DNA from: Gephyromycinifex aptenodytis
GTDB lineage: Bacteria > Actinomycetota > Actinomycetes > Actinomycetales > Dermatophilaceae
NCBI RefSeq assembly: GCF_012277275.1
Contig: NZ_CP051155.1
Span: 1,550,001 to 1,614,000, forward strand
Length of the DNA stretch: 64,000 nt
Reading direction: 5' to 3'
Part shown: piece by piece, positions 27,959 to 36,238 of the stretch
Layout: each line of letters begins with the position of its first letter
Position numbering within the stretch: the stretch's first letter is position 1
Notes under the pieces: generated by a model
What the model was told of the DNA's origin: nothing
What the model saw: the letters and a program-made list of their open reading frames with translations, nothing else
Database searches by the model: none
Program-made: the position numbers and the translations under genes

Positions 27959-28531
27959 TCATACAGCCAGCAGCGAACACCCGAACTGGAGGGCGTGCCC
28001 GCTCTGGCAGATGCGCAGGTCTTTGCTCCATTCCACCTGCGCCACTTCTTCGTCGTCATGGCGGGTGACCCCGGTTGGGCGGTAGCCGCGCACGCCGAGA
28101 AAGCGGGAGAAGGCCAAGTCGCTCTGGGCGACTTCGATGATGATGTCCTCGGCGGCCTCGCCGGCTGCCCACTGTTCCATCTCGGAGAACAGCTCGTGCA
28201 CAGCCGCGCGGGAGGCCGGGTTGACGCACAGGGCATGCATGCTGGCAACGCGCACGACACCGTAGCGATCCTCGTCGACACCATCGGTGTAGGCGCTCAG
28301 CAATCCTCGCCAGGAACCGTCGGCTTGGTCCACAGCTGCGTGGGCCCACCGGTGTGGGCCAACGAGCCCTTGGGTGCGTACTCGCCACACCTGTGCGCTC
28401 CAGCCGGAGAGTTCCGGGGCGGGGTGGGGGTTGTTGTTCGACGCGTCGCTACCCATCCGCAGCGACAGCTCGCGCAACGCCGGCCAGTCACGCTCCGTGA
28501 CGGCGTGAACTCGCCACCCATGAACACCCAT
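27959..28531 (-). CDS. Probable GNAT-fold acetyltransferase
   Basis: Protein of 190 residues of uncertain activity. Seen: alternating strand/helix pattern with VTERDWPALRELSLRMGSDA at the start, a central strand VVRVASMHALCVNPASRAAV followed by a helix VHELFSEMEQWAAG, and the late segment FLGVRGYRPTG, which resembles the GNAT end motif FYekLGF. The canonical acetyl-CoA loop Q/R-x-x-G-x-G/A is not clear, reading NPASRAAVHEL, so the site may be degenerate. ATG at 28531 lies before a weak ribosome site. It lies downstream of the helicase gene on the same strand and 100 nt upstream of treY; whether it is part of the trehalose transcript is unknown. Confidence 0.6.
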   Translation of the reverse strand: MGVHGWRVHAVTERDWPALRELSLRMGSDASNNNPHPAPELSGWSAQVWRVRTQGLVGPHRWAHAAVDQADGSWRGLLSAYTDGVDEDRYGVVRVASMHALCVNPASRAAVHELFSEMEQWAAGEAAEDIIIEVAQSDLAFSRFLGVRGYRPTGVTRHDDEEVAQVEWSKDLRICQSGHALQFGCSLLAV

Positions 28532-28645
28532 GCCCGCACGTTATGCCCACATGGCTTCGTTCACCACCACCCGGCCTGGTGGTGCCCGCGAAAGCACCGA
28601 CCCGCGTGCTTGCGTGGCTTGGCGCGGAGTTCATGATTCGGCCTT

Positions 28646-31213
28646 TCAGACCTTGCCGAAGTCCACCACTCGAATGACGAGTTCACCGCTGTCATCGCTG
28701 GCAGCCAGGTCGACCTCGGCCCACAGCCGCCAGTCGTGATCCCCGTCCGGATCCTCGAGGATCTGCTGCACCAGCCAGTAACCAGGTTCGCTGGTGGAAT
28801 CCAGCAGGAACATCGCCGGGCCGCGCGCTTGCGGGCCGGTGCCGATGGAGTCGTACTCGCTGTAGTACTCCTCCAGCGCCGCTTCCCAGTCGGCTTCGTC
28901 CATCCCGGGCGCACCCGGACGCTCGGGGGCGTCCAGCTTGCCCAACTCCTCGGGACGATCCAGCGCGGCCAGTTCCACCCGGCGCCACAGCTGGTTGCGC
29001 ACCAACACGCGCAGCGCGCGCGGGTTCGCACTCAACGGACGCGGGCGGTCCGAACGTGCCCGCACCTCTTCGACGTCCTGCTCGGCCAGGGTCGGATCGG
29101 TCAGCGCTTCCCACTCGTCGAGCAGGGAGGAATCGGTTTGCCGCACCACCTCACCGAGCCATTCGATGAGGTCGTCGACCTCTTCGGTCTTGGCGGCCTC
29201 GGGCACCGTCTGCTTCAACGCCTTGTAGGCATCAGACAGGTACCGCAACACGACGCCCTCGGCCCGCTGCAGCGAGTAGAACGCGACGTACTCACCGAAG
29301 GTCATGGCACGTTCGTACAAGTCACGGACGACGGCCTTGGGAGACAGGGCACTCTCGTCCAGCCACGGGTGGCTCTGCCGGTAGGTGTCGAACGCCGCTT
29401 CGAGAAGCTCCTGGAGGGGTTGTGGCCAGGAGACATCCTCCAGCAGCTCCATCCGCTCCTCGTACTCGATCCCGTCCGCCTTCATCTGCGCCACGGCCTC
29501 GCCCTTGGCCGCGAACTGTTGCGCCCGCAGGACCGGGCGCGGGTCATCAAGCGTGGCCTCGATGACGCTGACGACATCCAGCGCATAGAGCGGGTCTTCG
29601 GGGTCCAGCAGGTCCAGCGCAGCCAACGCGAACGGCGACAGCGGCTGGTTGAGGGCGAACCCGCGCTGCAGTTCGTCCACCACCCGCAAGGTGCGTCCGT
29701 CCTGGTCCGGTTCGGGCAACTTCTCAACCACGCCGGCGGTGAGCAGGGTCCGCAGGATCTCGATCGCCTGGCGCTGCAGTCGGGCTTGCAGCCGCGGGGG
29801 TTCGTGGTTGTCGGTGAGCAGTTTTCGCACCGCCAGGACGGGGTCGCCCTCGCGCTGGATGATGTTGAGGATCATCGCGTGGCTGACCCGCATCCGGCTG
29901 ACCAGCGACTCCGGTGGCGCATCGACGATGCGGGTGAAGGTGTCTTCACTCCAGTTCACGAAGCCCTCAGGCGGCTTCTTGCGTTGCACCTTGCGCTGTT
30001 TCTTCGGATCGTCCCCCGCCTTGAGCAGGGCCTTGTGGTTCTCCACTACGTGATCGGGGGCCTGAACGACAACCGAACCGCTGGTGTCGAAACCGGCCCG
30101 CCCGGCCCGGCCGGCGATCTGATGAAACTCGCGAGCCCGCAGCGGGCGCTGTTTGGTGCCGTCGAACTTCGTCAGACCGGTCAGGACCACGGTGCGGATC
30201 GGCACGTTGATCCCCACCCCCAGGGTGTCGGTGCCGCAGATGACCTTGAGCAGACCGGACTGGGCCAGGGTCTCCACGAGGCGCCGATACTTGGGGAGCA
30301 TGCCCGCGTGGTGCACCCCGATCCCGTGCTTGACCAGCCGGGACAACGTCGCCCCGAACCCCTTGGCGAACCGGAATCCGCGGATCTTCTCGGCGATGAG
30401 GTCCTTCTCCGCGCGGGTGCACACGTTCAGGCTCATCAGTGCCTGCGCTCGTTCCAGGGCTGCCGCCTGGGTGAAGTGCACGACGTACACCGGCGCCTGG
30501 TGGGTGGAGAGCAGTTCCTCGAGGGTTTCGTGCAGCGGGGTCAACACATAGCTGAACGACAACGGAACCGGTCGTTCGGCGTCAGCGACGACGGCAGTTT
30601 CCCTGCCGGTGCGCCTGGTCAGGTCCTCGCGAAACATCGTGACGTCACCCAAGGTGGCGCTCATCAGCAGGAACTGCGCCTGCGGGAGTTCCAGCAGCGG
30701 CACCTGCCAGGCCCAGCCGCGATCCGGTTCGGAGTAGAAGTGGAACTCGTCCGCGACGACGACACCGATGTCGGCGCCGGCTCCTTGCCGCAGCGCGATG
30801 TTGGCCAGCACTTCGGCGGTGCAGCAGACGATGGGGGCGCTGGCGTTCACGGAGGCATCCCCGGTGAGCATGCCGACGTTCTGGGCCCCGAAGGTGGCGC
30901 ACAGGTCGAAGAACTTCTCACTGACCAGGGCCTTGATGGGCGCCGTGTAATAGGTACGGCGCCCGGTGAGTTCCCACTGGGCGAGCGCGAAGTAGTGCGC
31001 GCCGGTGGCTACCAGCGACTTCCCGGAGCCGGTCGGGGTGGCCAAGATGACATTGGAGCCGGTGACCAGTTCGAGCAACGCCTCTTCTTGATGCGGGTAC
31101 AGATCCAGACCGCGTTCCTTCACCCATCGGGTAAAGGTGACGAACAAGTCGTCGGGGTCGGCTGCGGCCCCTGTTTCGTGGGGCAGAGAAGAGAGCGTGT
31201 CGGCAAGTGTCAT
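28646..31213 (-). CDS. DEAD/DEAH-box RNA helicase with DUF3516 C-terminal domain
   Basis: Superfamily 2 Ski2-like helicase of 855 residues. Seen: Q-motif-like YPHQEEALLEL, Walker A ATPTGSGKS (residues 59-66), Walker B with an unusual DEFH box at 155-158, motif III SATLGD, and motif VI QIAGRAGRAGFD near residue 390. The C-terminal half (about 450-855) is the DUF3516 region with a helical arrangement ending in a small beta domain. Members occur throughout Actinomycetota and are thought to remodel RNA. ATG at 31213 has GGAG before it; a start at 31234 would add seven residues without a ribosome site. It stands alone between purU and the GNAT-like gene. Confidence 0.93.
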   Translation of the reverse strand: MTLADTLSSLPHETGAAADPDDLFVTFTRWVKERGLDLYPHQEEALLELVTGSNVILATPTGSGKSLVATGAHYFALAQWELTGRRTYYTAPIKALVSEKFFDLCATFGAQNVGMLTGDASVNASAPIVCCTAEVLANIALRQGAGADIGVVVADEFHFYSEPDRGWAWQVPLLELPQAQFLLMSATLGDVTMFREDLTRRTGRETAVVADAERPVPLSFSYVLTPLHETLEELLSTHQAPVYVVHFTQAAALERAQALMSLNVCTRAEKDLIAEKIRGFRFAKGFGATLSRLVKHGIGVHHAGMLPKYRRLVETLAQSGLLKVICGTDTLGVGINVPIRTVVLTGLTKFDGTKQRPLRAREFHQIAGRAGRAGFDTSGSVVVQAPDHVVENHKALLKAGDDPKKQRKVQRKKPPEGFVNWSEDTFTRIVDAPPESLVSRMRVSHAMILNIIQREGDPVLAVRKLLTDNHEPPRLQARLQRQAIEILRTLLTAGVVEKLPEPDQDGRTLRVVDELQRGFALNQPLSPFALAALDLLDPEDPLYALDVVSVIEATLDDPRPVLRAQQFAAKGEAVAQMKADGIEYEERMELLEDVSWPQPLQELLEAAFDTYRQSHPWLDESALSPKAVVRDLYERAMTFGEYVAFYSLQRAEGVVLRYLSDAYKALKQTVPEAAKTEEVDDLIEWLGEVVRQTDSSLLDEWEALTDPTLAEQDVEEVRARSDRPRPLSANPRALRVLVRNQLWRRVELAALDRPEELGKLDAPERPGAPGMDEADWEAALEEYYSEYDSIGTGPQARGPAMFLLDSTSEPGYWLVQQILEDPDGDHDWRLWAEVDLAASDDSGELVIRVVDFGKV

Positions 31214-31273
31214 GAGGGCTCCATCATCCCCCACTCGTGTCGCTGCTCGTGCTCCCGGCCGAGCGCGGCAGGT

Positions 31274-32125
31274 TCAGCGCTGGAAGACGACCGTGGTGGC
31301 GCCGCGCAGCATGACCCGGTCCTCCAGGTGGGCCAACACGGCACCGGCCAGAACCCGACGCTCGATGTCGCGACCCTTGCGCACCAGGTCCTGTGGGCTG
31401 TCGCGGTGGCTGACCGGTTCGACGTCCTGGGCGATGATCGGCCCCTCATCGAGGTCGGCGGTGACGTAGTGGGCCGTCGCGCCGATGAGCTTGACCCCCC
31501 GTTCATAGGCCTGGTGGTAGGGCTTGGCGCCCTTGAACCCGGGCAGGAACGAGTGGTGGATGTTGATGCAGCGTCCGGCCAGTTCACCGGCGAGGTCAGC
31601 GGAGAGGATCTGCATGTAGCGGGCCAGCACGACCAGATCGATGTCGTTCTCGCGTACGAACTCCAGGATTTGCCCTTCTTGCTGCGCCTTGGATTGCGGG
31701 GTCACCGGCAGGTGCAGGAACGGCACCTCACCGACATCGCTGATCTGCTCGGCGGGGTGGTTGGAGGCCACGGCGACCAGGTCCATCGGCATCTCCCCCA
31801 CCCGCCAGCGGTACAGCAGGTCAACCAGGCAGTGATCGGTGCGGGAGGTCAGGATGAGCACCCGTCGGCGGTGACCCTCTTCGCGCAGCGACCAGGTCGC
31901 GTCGAAGGAGGCAAGCACCGGGGTCATCCCGCTAGCGAAACCGTCCTCACCGATGTCGTGGCGGACCGGGGTGAACTGCATCCGGGCGAAGAACCGCCCG
32001 GAGAGGCGGTCGTCGAACTGCTGACCGTCGGTGATGTCGCACCCGAGTTGCACGAGCGTGGACGTGATGGCCGCCACGATCCCGGGCCGGTTGTCGCAGG
32101 AGAACGTGAGGATGTAGGAGCTCAT
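31274..32125 (-). CDS. purU: Formyltetrahydrofolate deformylase
   Basis: Hydrolyses 10-formyl-THF to formate and THF, adjusting one-carbon balance. 283 residues: N-terminal ACT domain (about 1-80) with LTFSCDNRPGIVAAITSTLV, then a formyltransferase-like domain with LARYMQILSADLAGELAGR, the active-site segment NIHHSFLPGFKGAKPYHQA and ATAHYVTADLDEGPII carrying the catalytic Asp. The ATG at 32125 overlaps the ilvA stop (ATGA), giving translational coupling. ACT domains in this family sense methionine and glycine in E. coli. The pairing with threonine deaminase is unusual enough to note. Confidence 0.95.
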   Translation of the reverse strand: MSSYILTFSCDNRPGIVAAITSTLVQLGCDITDGQQFDDRLSGRFFARMQFTPVRHDIGEDGFASGMTPVLASFDATWSLREEGHRRRVLILTSRTDHCLVDLLYRWRVGEMPMDLVAVASNHPAEQISDVGEVPFLHLPVTPQSKAQQEGQILEFVRENDIDLVVLARYMQILSADLAGELAGRCINIHHSFLPGFKGAKPYHQAYERGVKLIGATAHYVTADLDEGPIIAQDVEPVSHRDSPQDLVRKGRDIERRVLAGAVLAHLEDRVMLRGATTVVFQR

Positions 32126-33384
32126 ACCAGGAACCGGTAGAAGGGACTGTCGGAGGGGATTCGCTCGACGGTCATGGAGGACTCCTCCATTCGGGCCAGC
32201 AGCCCCGGCAGGTCGTGGCGATTGGCCAGTTCGATACCGACCAACGCAGGCCCGGATTCGCGGTTGCTTCGTTTGACGTACTCGAACAGGGCGATGTCGT
32301 CATCGGGGCCGAGCACCTCCCCGACGAAACGGCGCAGCGCGCCGGGCTCCTGGGGGAAGTTGACGAGGAAGTAGTGCTTGCGCCCCAGGTCCACCAGAGA
32401 ACGTTCGACGATCTCGGCATAGCGCGAGACGTCGTTGTTGCCGCCGGAGAGGACCACGACGACGTCCTGGCCGGGTTCTACCTCGATGCGGTCCAGCAGC
32501 GCGGCGGAGGCCAGCGCCCCGGCGGGCTCGGCGATCACCCCGTCGACCTGGTAGAGGTCGAGCATCTCGGTGCAGATGCGTCCCTCGTCGACGTTGACCA
32601 GTTCGGTGCCCGAGTCGCGCACGATCGGGTAGGTGATGTCACCGGCCCGGCGCACCGCTGCGCCGTCCACGAACGTCTCGATGTCGTCCAGTTCCAGCGG
32701 CTGCCCGGCTTGCAGGGCGGCGGCCATGCAGCGCGCCCCGGTGGGTTCGGCGCCGATGATCCTGGTGTTCGGGTGGCGTGCGCTCAGCCAGGTGATGCAG
32801 CCGGCGAGCATCCCGCCGCCGCCGACCGGCACGACGAGAACGTCGGGGGCGTGACCGAGTTGTTCCACGATCTCGATGGCTGTGGTGCCTTGTCCGGCGA
32901 TGGTGTCCGGGTGATCGAAAGCGGGGACCTGGATGGCGCCGGTCTGTTCGGCGTCGGCCAGCGCGGCGGCGGCGGCGTCATCGTAGGTTTCTCCGCCGAC
33001 GATGATGTCCACCCGGCCTGCCCCGAGCGCCGCAATCCGGTCCCGTTTCTGGCGGGGGGTGGTGCGTGGCACGTAGATGCGCCCGTCCAGGCCGAGTTGA
33101 GCGCACGCGAAAGCGAAACCTTGGGCGTGGTTTCCGGCGCTGGCGCACACCACGCCTTTGGCGCGGTCCTGCGGACCCAGCTGGGCGATGAGGTTGTAGG
33201 CGCCGCGCACCTTGTACGAGCGCACCGGCTGAAGGTCTTCGCGCTTGACCCACACGTTCGCACCCGTCGCTGCCGAGAGGCGCACGCTGTGCAGGAGCGG
33301 GGTCTCCCGAACCAAAGAGCGCAGCCGCACGAAGGCGGCTTCCACATCGACGGCGGAGACGGGGTTGTCTACCAGGGTATTCAC
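32122..33384 (-). CDS. ilvA: Threonine ammonia-lyase
   Basis: PLP enzyme that converts threonine (and serine) to 2-oxobutanoate, first step to isoleucine. About 420 residues. Seen: PLP-lysine motif SYKVRGAYN, CASAGNHAQG for substrate carboxylate, a Gly loop PVGGGGMLAG, and a C-terminal ACT-like regulatory part (about 330-420) with FLVNFPQEPGALRRFV. This single short regulatory domain is the form found in many actinobacteria. The GTG at 33384 was chosen because the conserved start VDNPVSAVDVEAAF follows and GGAGGG is directly upstream, though spacing is tight; the frame is open much further upstream with non-coding-like sequence. The stop overlaps purU by 4 nt. Confidence 0.93.
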   Translation of the reverse strand: MNTLVDNPVSAVDVEAAFVRLRSLVRETPLLHSVRLSAATGANVWVKREDLQPVRSYKVRGAYNLIAQLGPQDRAKGVVCASAGNHAQGFAFACAQLGLDGRIYVPRTTPRQKRDRIAALGAGRVDIIVGGETYDDAAAAALADAEQTGAIQVPAFDHPDTIAGQGTTAIEIVEQLGHAPDVLVVPVGGGGMLAGCITWLSARHPNTRIIGAEPTGARCMAAALQAGQPLELDDIETFVDGAAVRRAGDITYPIVRDSGTELVNVDEGRICTEMLDLYQVDGVIAEPAGALASAALLDRIEVEPGQDVVVVLSGGNNDVSRYAEIVERSLVDLGRKHYFLVNFPQEPGALRRFVGEVLGPDDDIALFEYVKRSNRESGPALVGIELANRHDLPGLLARMEESSMTVERIPSDSPFYRFLV

Positions 33385-33501
33385 CCCTCCATGGTGCGCC
33401 GCTGCGACGTTTTTGGACGCGCCGTCCCGGATAGCGGTCGCACCGCCAGTGAACGGCGAAACGTCAGTCTCACCCTTCGGATACTGAGCTACCTGCGCCA
33501 C

Positions 33502-33530
33502 CGACCCGGGCGCCCCTGCGACCCGGGTCG
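33502..33530 (-). terminator. Hairpin between the ABC-2 permease and ilvA genes
   Basis: A 9-bp perfect stem CGACCCGGG with an 11-nt loop lies 43 nt after the permease stop. It has no T-run, so its termination role is uncertain. Confidence 0.45.
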
Positions 33531-33572
33531 ATGGACTTGGTGGGCGGCCGCACATTCACGGCGGCGCGCTTC

Positions 33573-34394
33573 TCAGCGCAGACTGACCCGCCGGTTCCAC
33601 GACCAGGCGGTCCAGGCAATGAGCGCGAGTGTGCCCAGTGCCACCACCGGAACGAAGCCGACGGGCATCACCTGCGGTTCGGCGCCCTCGAGGGCGGCCT
33701 GCAGGAAGTCGAACGATTCCACGCTGAGCGTGTTGCCGCGCATCCCGATCCCGATCGGCGCCAGGAAGATTCCCACAGCCAGTGCGATCTGTGCGGCCCC
33801 ATACAGCAGGGCGTAGGCGAGGAAGGGACCTACCACGCCCAGGCGGGCGAACACGGGCCCACTACCGATCGTGGCCGCCGCGTAGGCAAAGACAAATCCC
33901 GACCACATGCTCAACACGACCCAGCACACGATGAGCGCCGGGGCCATATCCGGCAGCTCCGCTAGCGCTTGCGTCATGTTGTCGCGGACATAGGCGAGCA
34001 GGCCGACGCTGGCCGGTTTTTTCACCGAAGCGAAGGCGAGCACGATCGGGATCGCCAGCAGCGCCGCCAACGCGGTGGTGACAACGCTGACGATGAAGGC
34101 GTACAGCAGCCGAACCAGGTAGATCCGCGAGCCGCGCACCGGCAGCGACTGAGTGAAGTAGCCGACCCGGCCGTAGGCCGAACGCCAGTAGTCGACGGCG
34201 AGCCCGATATTCAGCGCGGGCAGCAGGCCCGCCAGACACACCACAGCGACGTAGAACCCTAAGCGCGCCAGGAGTGGCCAGCCTGTGGCGGCCAGCACGC
34301 TGCCGACCAGGACGAGGGCGGCGACGGCGCCCATGATGAGCCCGGCCATGCCTTTGGTGCGACGGAACTCGTGGGTGAGCAGGGTGGCGATCAT
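33573..34394 (-). CDS. ABC-2-type transporter permease
   Basis: Membrane protein of 273 residues with about six hydrophobic spans (roughly residues 20-40, 48-70, 100-130, 155-175, 185-215, 245-265) and short loops. No substrate motif is seen. The ATPase encoded immediately upstream overlaps by 4 nt (ATGA), and a YtrA-type GntR repressor gene precedes both. This GntR-ATPase-permease trio is common in Gram-positive bacteria and often responds to cell-wall antibiotics or envelope stress. A function in exporting or sensing antimicrobial peptides is therefore plausible but inferred from context only. Confidence 0.85.
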   Translation of the reverse strand: MIATLLTHEFRRTKGMAGLIMGAVAALVLVGSVLAATGWPLLARLGFYVAVVCLAGLLPALNIGLAVDYWRSAYGRVGYFTQSLPVRGSRIYLVRLLYAFIVSVVTTALAALLAIPIVLAFASVKKPASVGLLAYVRDNMTQALAELPDMAPALIVCWVVLSMWSGFVFAYAAATIGSGPVFARLGVVGPFLAYALLYGAAQIALAVGIFLAPIGIGMRGNTLSVESFDFLQAALEGAEPQVMPVGFVPVVALGTLALIAWTAWSWNRRVSLR

Positions 34395-35098
34395 CGGTGC
34401 AACTCCTTGAAGATCCCGTCGAGGCTGGTTGCGTACTCGGCGCGTAGGTCATCGACGTCGCCGGTGAGCAGGACGCGGCCGCGACGCATGATGACGGCCG
34501 AGTCGAGGATCGGTTCCAGGTCGTGAACGAGGTGGGTGGACAGGACCACCAGGGCGTCCTCGGGCAGAGCGCGGACGACGGCCTCGAGCAGTACGTCGCG
34601 GGCCGCCGGGTCGACGCCAGAGATGGGCTCGTCCAGCAGGTACACCTGCGCGCGGCGAGACATGGCCAGCGCGATCTGCACCTTCTCCCGCATGCCTTTG
34701 GAGGCGTCCTTGAGCCGCAGGTCGTCGCGGAAACCGAAGGAGGTGATGAGTTCGTGGGCCATCGGCTCGTCGAAGTCGGCAAAGAAATCCCGGTAGAGCC
34801 GCAGGCAGTCGCTGATCCGGGCGCGATCGGGCAGGAAACTGACATCGGGTAGGTAGCTGACGTGAGCTTTGGATTCCGGGCCGGGGCGATGCCCCGTGAT
34901 GCGCACCTGCCCGGTGTAGTCGTACATGACCCCGGCGAGGATCTTCAGCAGTGTGGTCTTCCCGCAGCCGTTCTCGCCGAGGAGGCCGACGATGCGGCCC
35001 TGCTCCAACGTCAGGTCGAGGCCGTCGAGGGCGGGGGTGGCGCCGTAGCTCTTACGGAGCCCGGTGACCTCGATGGCGGGGGCGGTCGACGTGGTCAT
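34391..35098 (-). CDS. ABC transporter ATP-binding protein (YtrB-like)
   Basis: ATPase of 235 residues for the ABC-2 permease next to it. Seen: Walker A GENGCGKTTLLKIL (about residues 39-52), Q-loop-like SYLPDVSFLPD, and a degenerate signature DASKGMREKVQIALAM in which LSGGQ is replaced by ASKGM, as is usual in this YtrB-like branch. Walker B VYLLDEPISGVDP and a switch His in LSTHLVHD follow. ATG at 35098 is the second ATG in the frame; the start has a poor ribosome site and follows the GntR stop (35103) by 4 nt, so it depends on coupling. It is co-transcribed with the GntR repressor that probably controls it. Confidence 0.9.
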   Translation of the reverse strand: MTTSTAPAIEVTGLRKSYGATPALDGLDLTLEQGRIVGLLGENGCGKTTLLKILAGVMYDYTGQVRITGHRPGPESKAHVSYLPDVSFLPDRARISDCLRLYRDFFADFDEPMAHELITSFGFRDDLRLKDASKGMREKVQIALAMSRRAQVYLLDEPISGVDPAARDVLLEAVVRALPEDALVVLSTHLVHDLEPILDSAVIMRRGRVLLTGDVDDLRAEYATSLDGIFKELHR

Positions 35099-35102
35099 GA
35101 TT

Positions 35103-35495
35103 TCAGCCCTGCCTGTGCTCGTGAGTGTCGTCCGGGTCATGGGTGGACCACCTTTCGGTGACGAGGGCGATCGCGTCGGGCAGGGAAAGGCCGAACCCTG
35201 CGGCGCGGTCGACGTAGTCCTGCGCGGCCTCGGCGGCCAGCGAAGCTTGCAGCTGGTGGATCCGGGCTGCGTCGTCGGTGACGAAGCGCCCGGCGGTGCG
35301 TTCGGAGCGGCACAGCCCGTCTCGTTCAAGTTCCGAAAGGGCACGCTGCACGGTGTTCGGGTTAACCCCGAGTTCGGCGGCGAGCTCCCGGACACCGCCG
35401 ATACGGCAGCCTGGCCGCCACTGACCGGCGACGATGCGCCGGGAGAATTCGCCGATCAACTGGTGCCAGATCGGACGCGAGGAGTCGAAGTCCAT
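35103..35495 (-). CDS. YtrA-subfamily GntR transcriptional repressor
   Basis: Short GntR regulator of 130 residues, without the large effector domain of FadR types. Seen: wHTH with IWHQLIGEFSRRIVAGQW, VRELAAELGVNPNTVQRAL and LERDGLCRSERTAGRFV (residues 8-75), then a helical dimerisation tail of about 50 residues. This is the YtrA architecture, typically autoregulating an ABC operon. The start ATG at 35495 has GGAGAGGAGGTGAG upstream, part of which lies inside a 50-bp perfect palindrome that is almost certainly its operator. It heads the GntR-ATPase-permease operon. Confidence 0.93.
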   Translation of the reverse strand: MDFDSSRPIWHQLIGEFSRRIVAGQWRPGCRIGGVRELAAELGVNPNTVQRALSELERDGLCRSERTAGRFVTDDAARIHQLQASLAAEAAQDYVDRAAGFGLSLPDAIALVTERWSTHDPDDTHEHRQG

Positions 35496-35505
35496 GCGCT
35501 CACCT

Positions 35506-35555
35506 CCTCTCCTGTCTTACTGTATTAGGTACTTAATACAGTAAGACAGGAGAGG
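35506..35555. promoter_or_regulatory. 50-bp perfect palindrome, GntR autoregulatory operator
   Basis: Two perfect 22-bp arms surround a 6-nt centre. The core GTATTAGGTACTTAATAC fits YtrA/GntR-type operators (GTnnTA-N-TAnnAC). It lies 11 nt upstream of the GntR start and includes part of the ribosome-binding region GGAGAGG. If transcribed it would form a very stable RNA stem that could also hide the ribosome site. Confidence 0.82.
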
Positions 35556-35603
35556 GTGGATAGCAAGGCACATCCGAACGAAGTCCGGCGCGAGCCGAAC
35601 GCG

Positions 35604-35641
35604 TCGAAGCCCGACCGACATTTCTGCCGATCGGGCTTCGA
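35604..35641 (-). terminator. Hairpin after the acidic small protein gene
   Basis: An 11-bp perfect stem TCGAAGCCCGA with a 16-nt loop lies 19 nt after the stop at 35660. No T-run is present, as is frequent in this GC-rich genome. Confidence 0.55.
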
Positions 35642-35659
35642 GGTGTTGGCGGGAGCCGG

Positions 35660-35935
35660 TCAGCGGCGTTCCCCTGGGTGCTCGGGGCCGGTGTCGCCCG
35701 CGACTGCCTCTTCGACGTCCTTCTCGCTGGCTTTGACACCGTTGAGCAGGCCGTCGTCTCCGGTGCCGGTGATGTGGCCATCAATGACGCCGTGGGCACC
35801 CTCTTCAGCACTGGGAGCATCGGACATGACCGCGCCGCCCTGCCCGGAGCGGGCGCTGGTCTGGCTGGCGGTGTCTTCAGCGAGCTTGGACTCGGGGTTC
35901 TCGCGGGGGTCGATCGTCGGGGTCGTGTCGCTCAT
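35660..35935 (-). CDS. Small acidic, probably disordered protein
   Basis: Protein of 91 residues, rich in Asp, Glu, Gly, Ser and Thr, without hydrophobic core or motif. Seen: MSDTTPTIDPRENPESKLAE at the start and repeated Gly/Asp-rich segments. AAGGAG lies 7 nt before the ATG at 35935, a strong ribosome site that makes the gene credible, and a hairpin follows. Similar short acidic proteins with unknown function are frequent in Micrococcales and often stress-induced; no direct evidence here. It is transcribed away from the tRNA-Lys gene that hosts the integrated element. Confidence 0.72.
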   Translation of the reverse strand: MSDTTPTIDPRENPESKLAEDTASQTSARSGQGGAVMSDAPSAEEGAHGVIDGHITGTGDDGLLNGVKASEKDVEEAVAGDTGPEHPGERR

Positions 35936-36163
35936 GCGGCGCTCCTTGATGCATTCGGGTGGATGCGTATCCACGTTCGATTCCTGTACGCAGCCTGCCA
36001 CGAGGGCGGCCCCGGGGAAACTGCACGACTGCCCTGCTCCCCGAACCCTCGCGCACGGCGCACCACCAATCGGGGGCCCCGACTTCGCCGGCCACCGATG
36101 ATGCGGCATACTTCCGGGAGAGGTTTCTGCCAGACGCCACCGGCTCACCCCGGCAGAACCCTC

Positions 36164-36236
36164 GGGCCCCTAGCTCAGTTGGTAGAGCATCGGACTTTTA
36201 ATCCGCTGGTCGTCGGTTCGAGCCCGACGGGGCCCA
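36164..36236 (+). tRNA. tRNA-Lys (anticodon TTT)
   Basis: Cloverleaf of 73 nt: acceptor GGGCCCC/GGGGCCC, D-arm AGCTCAGTTGGTAGAGC, anticodon loop CTTTTAA giving TTT, T-arm GTCGGTTCGAGCCCGAC and discriminator A. CCA is not encoded. Its 3' part (from the anticodon loop on) is duplicated 9.4 kb downstream as the attR of the integrated element, so the tRNA remains intact. Confidence 0.97.
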
Positions 36237-36238
36237 CC
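36195..36238 (+). repeat. attL: 44-bp direct repeat within tRNA-Lys
   Basis: From the anticodon loop (CTTTTAATCC) to GGGGCCCACC, identical to 45597-45640. Sequence diverges immediately on both sides, which defines the integration core. Confidence 0.95.

Noticed and set aside
28736-32140. A 1134-codon open frame on the plus strand opposite the helicase and purU genes
   Set aside because: It mirrors the codon structure of the DUF3516 helicase and PurU on the minus strand; its product is low-complexity with no domain, and both minus genes have full motif sets.
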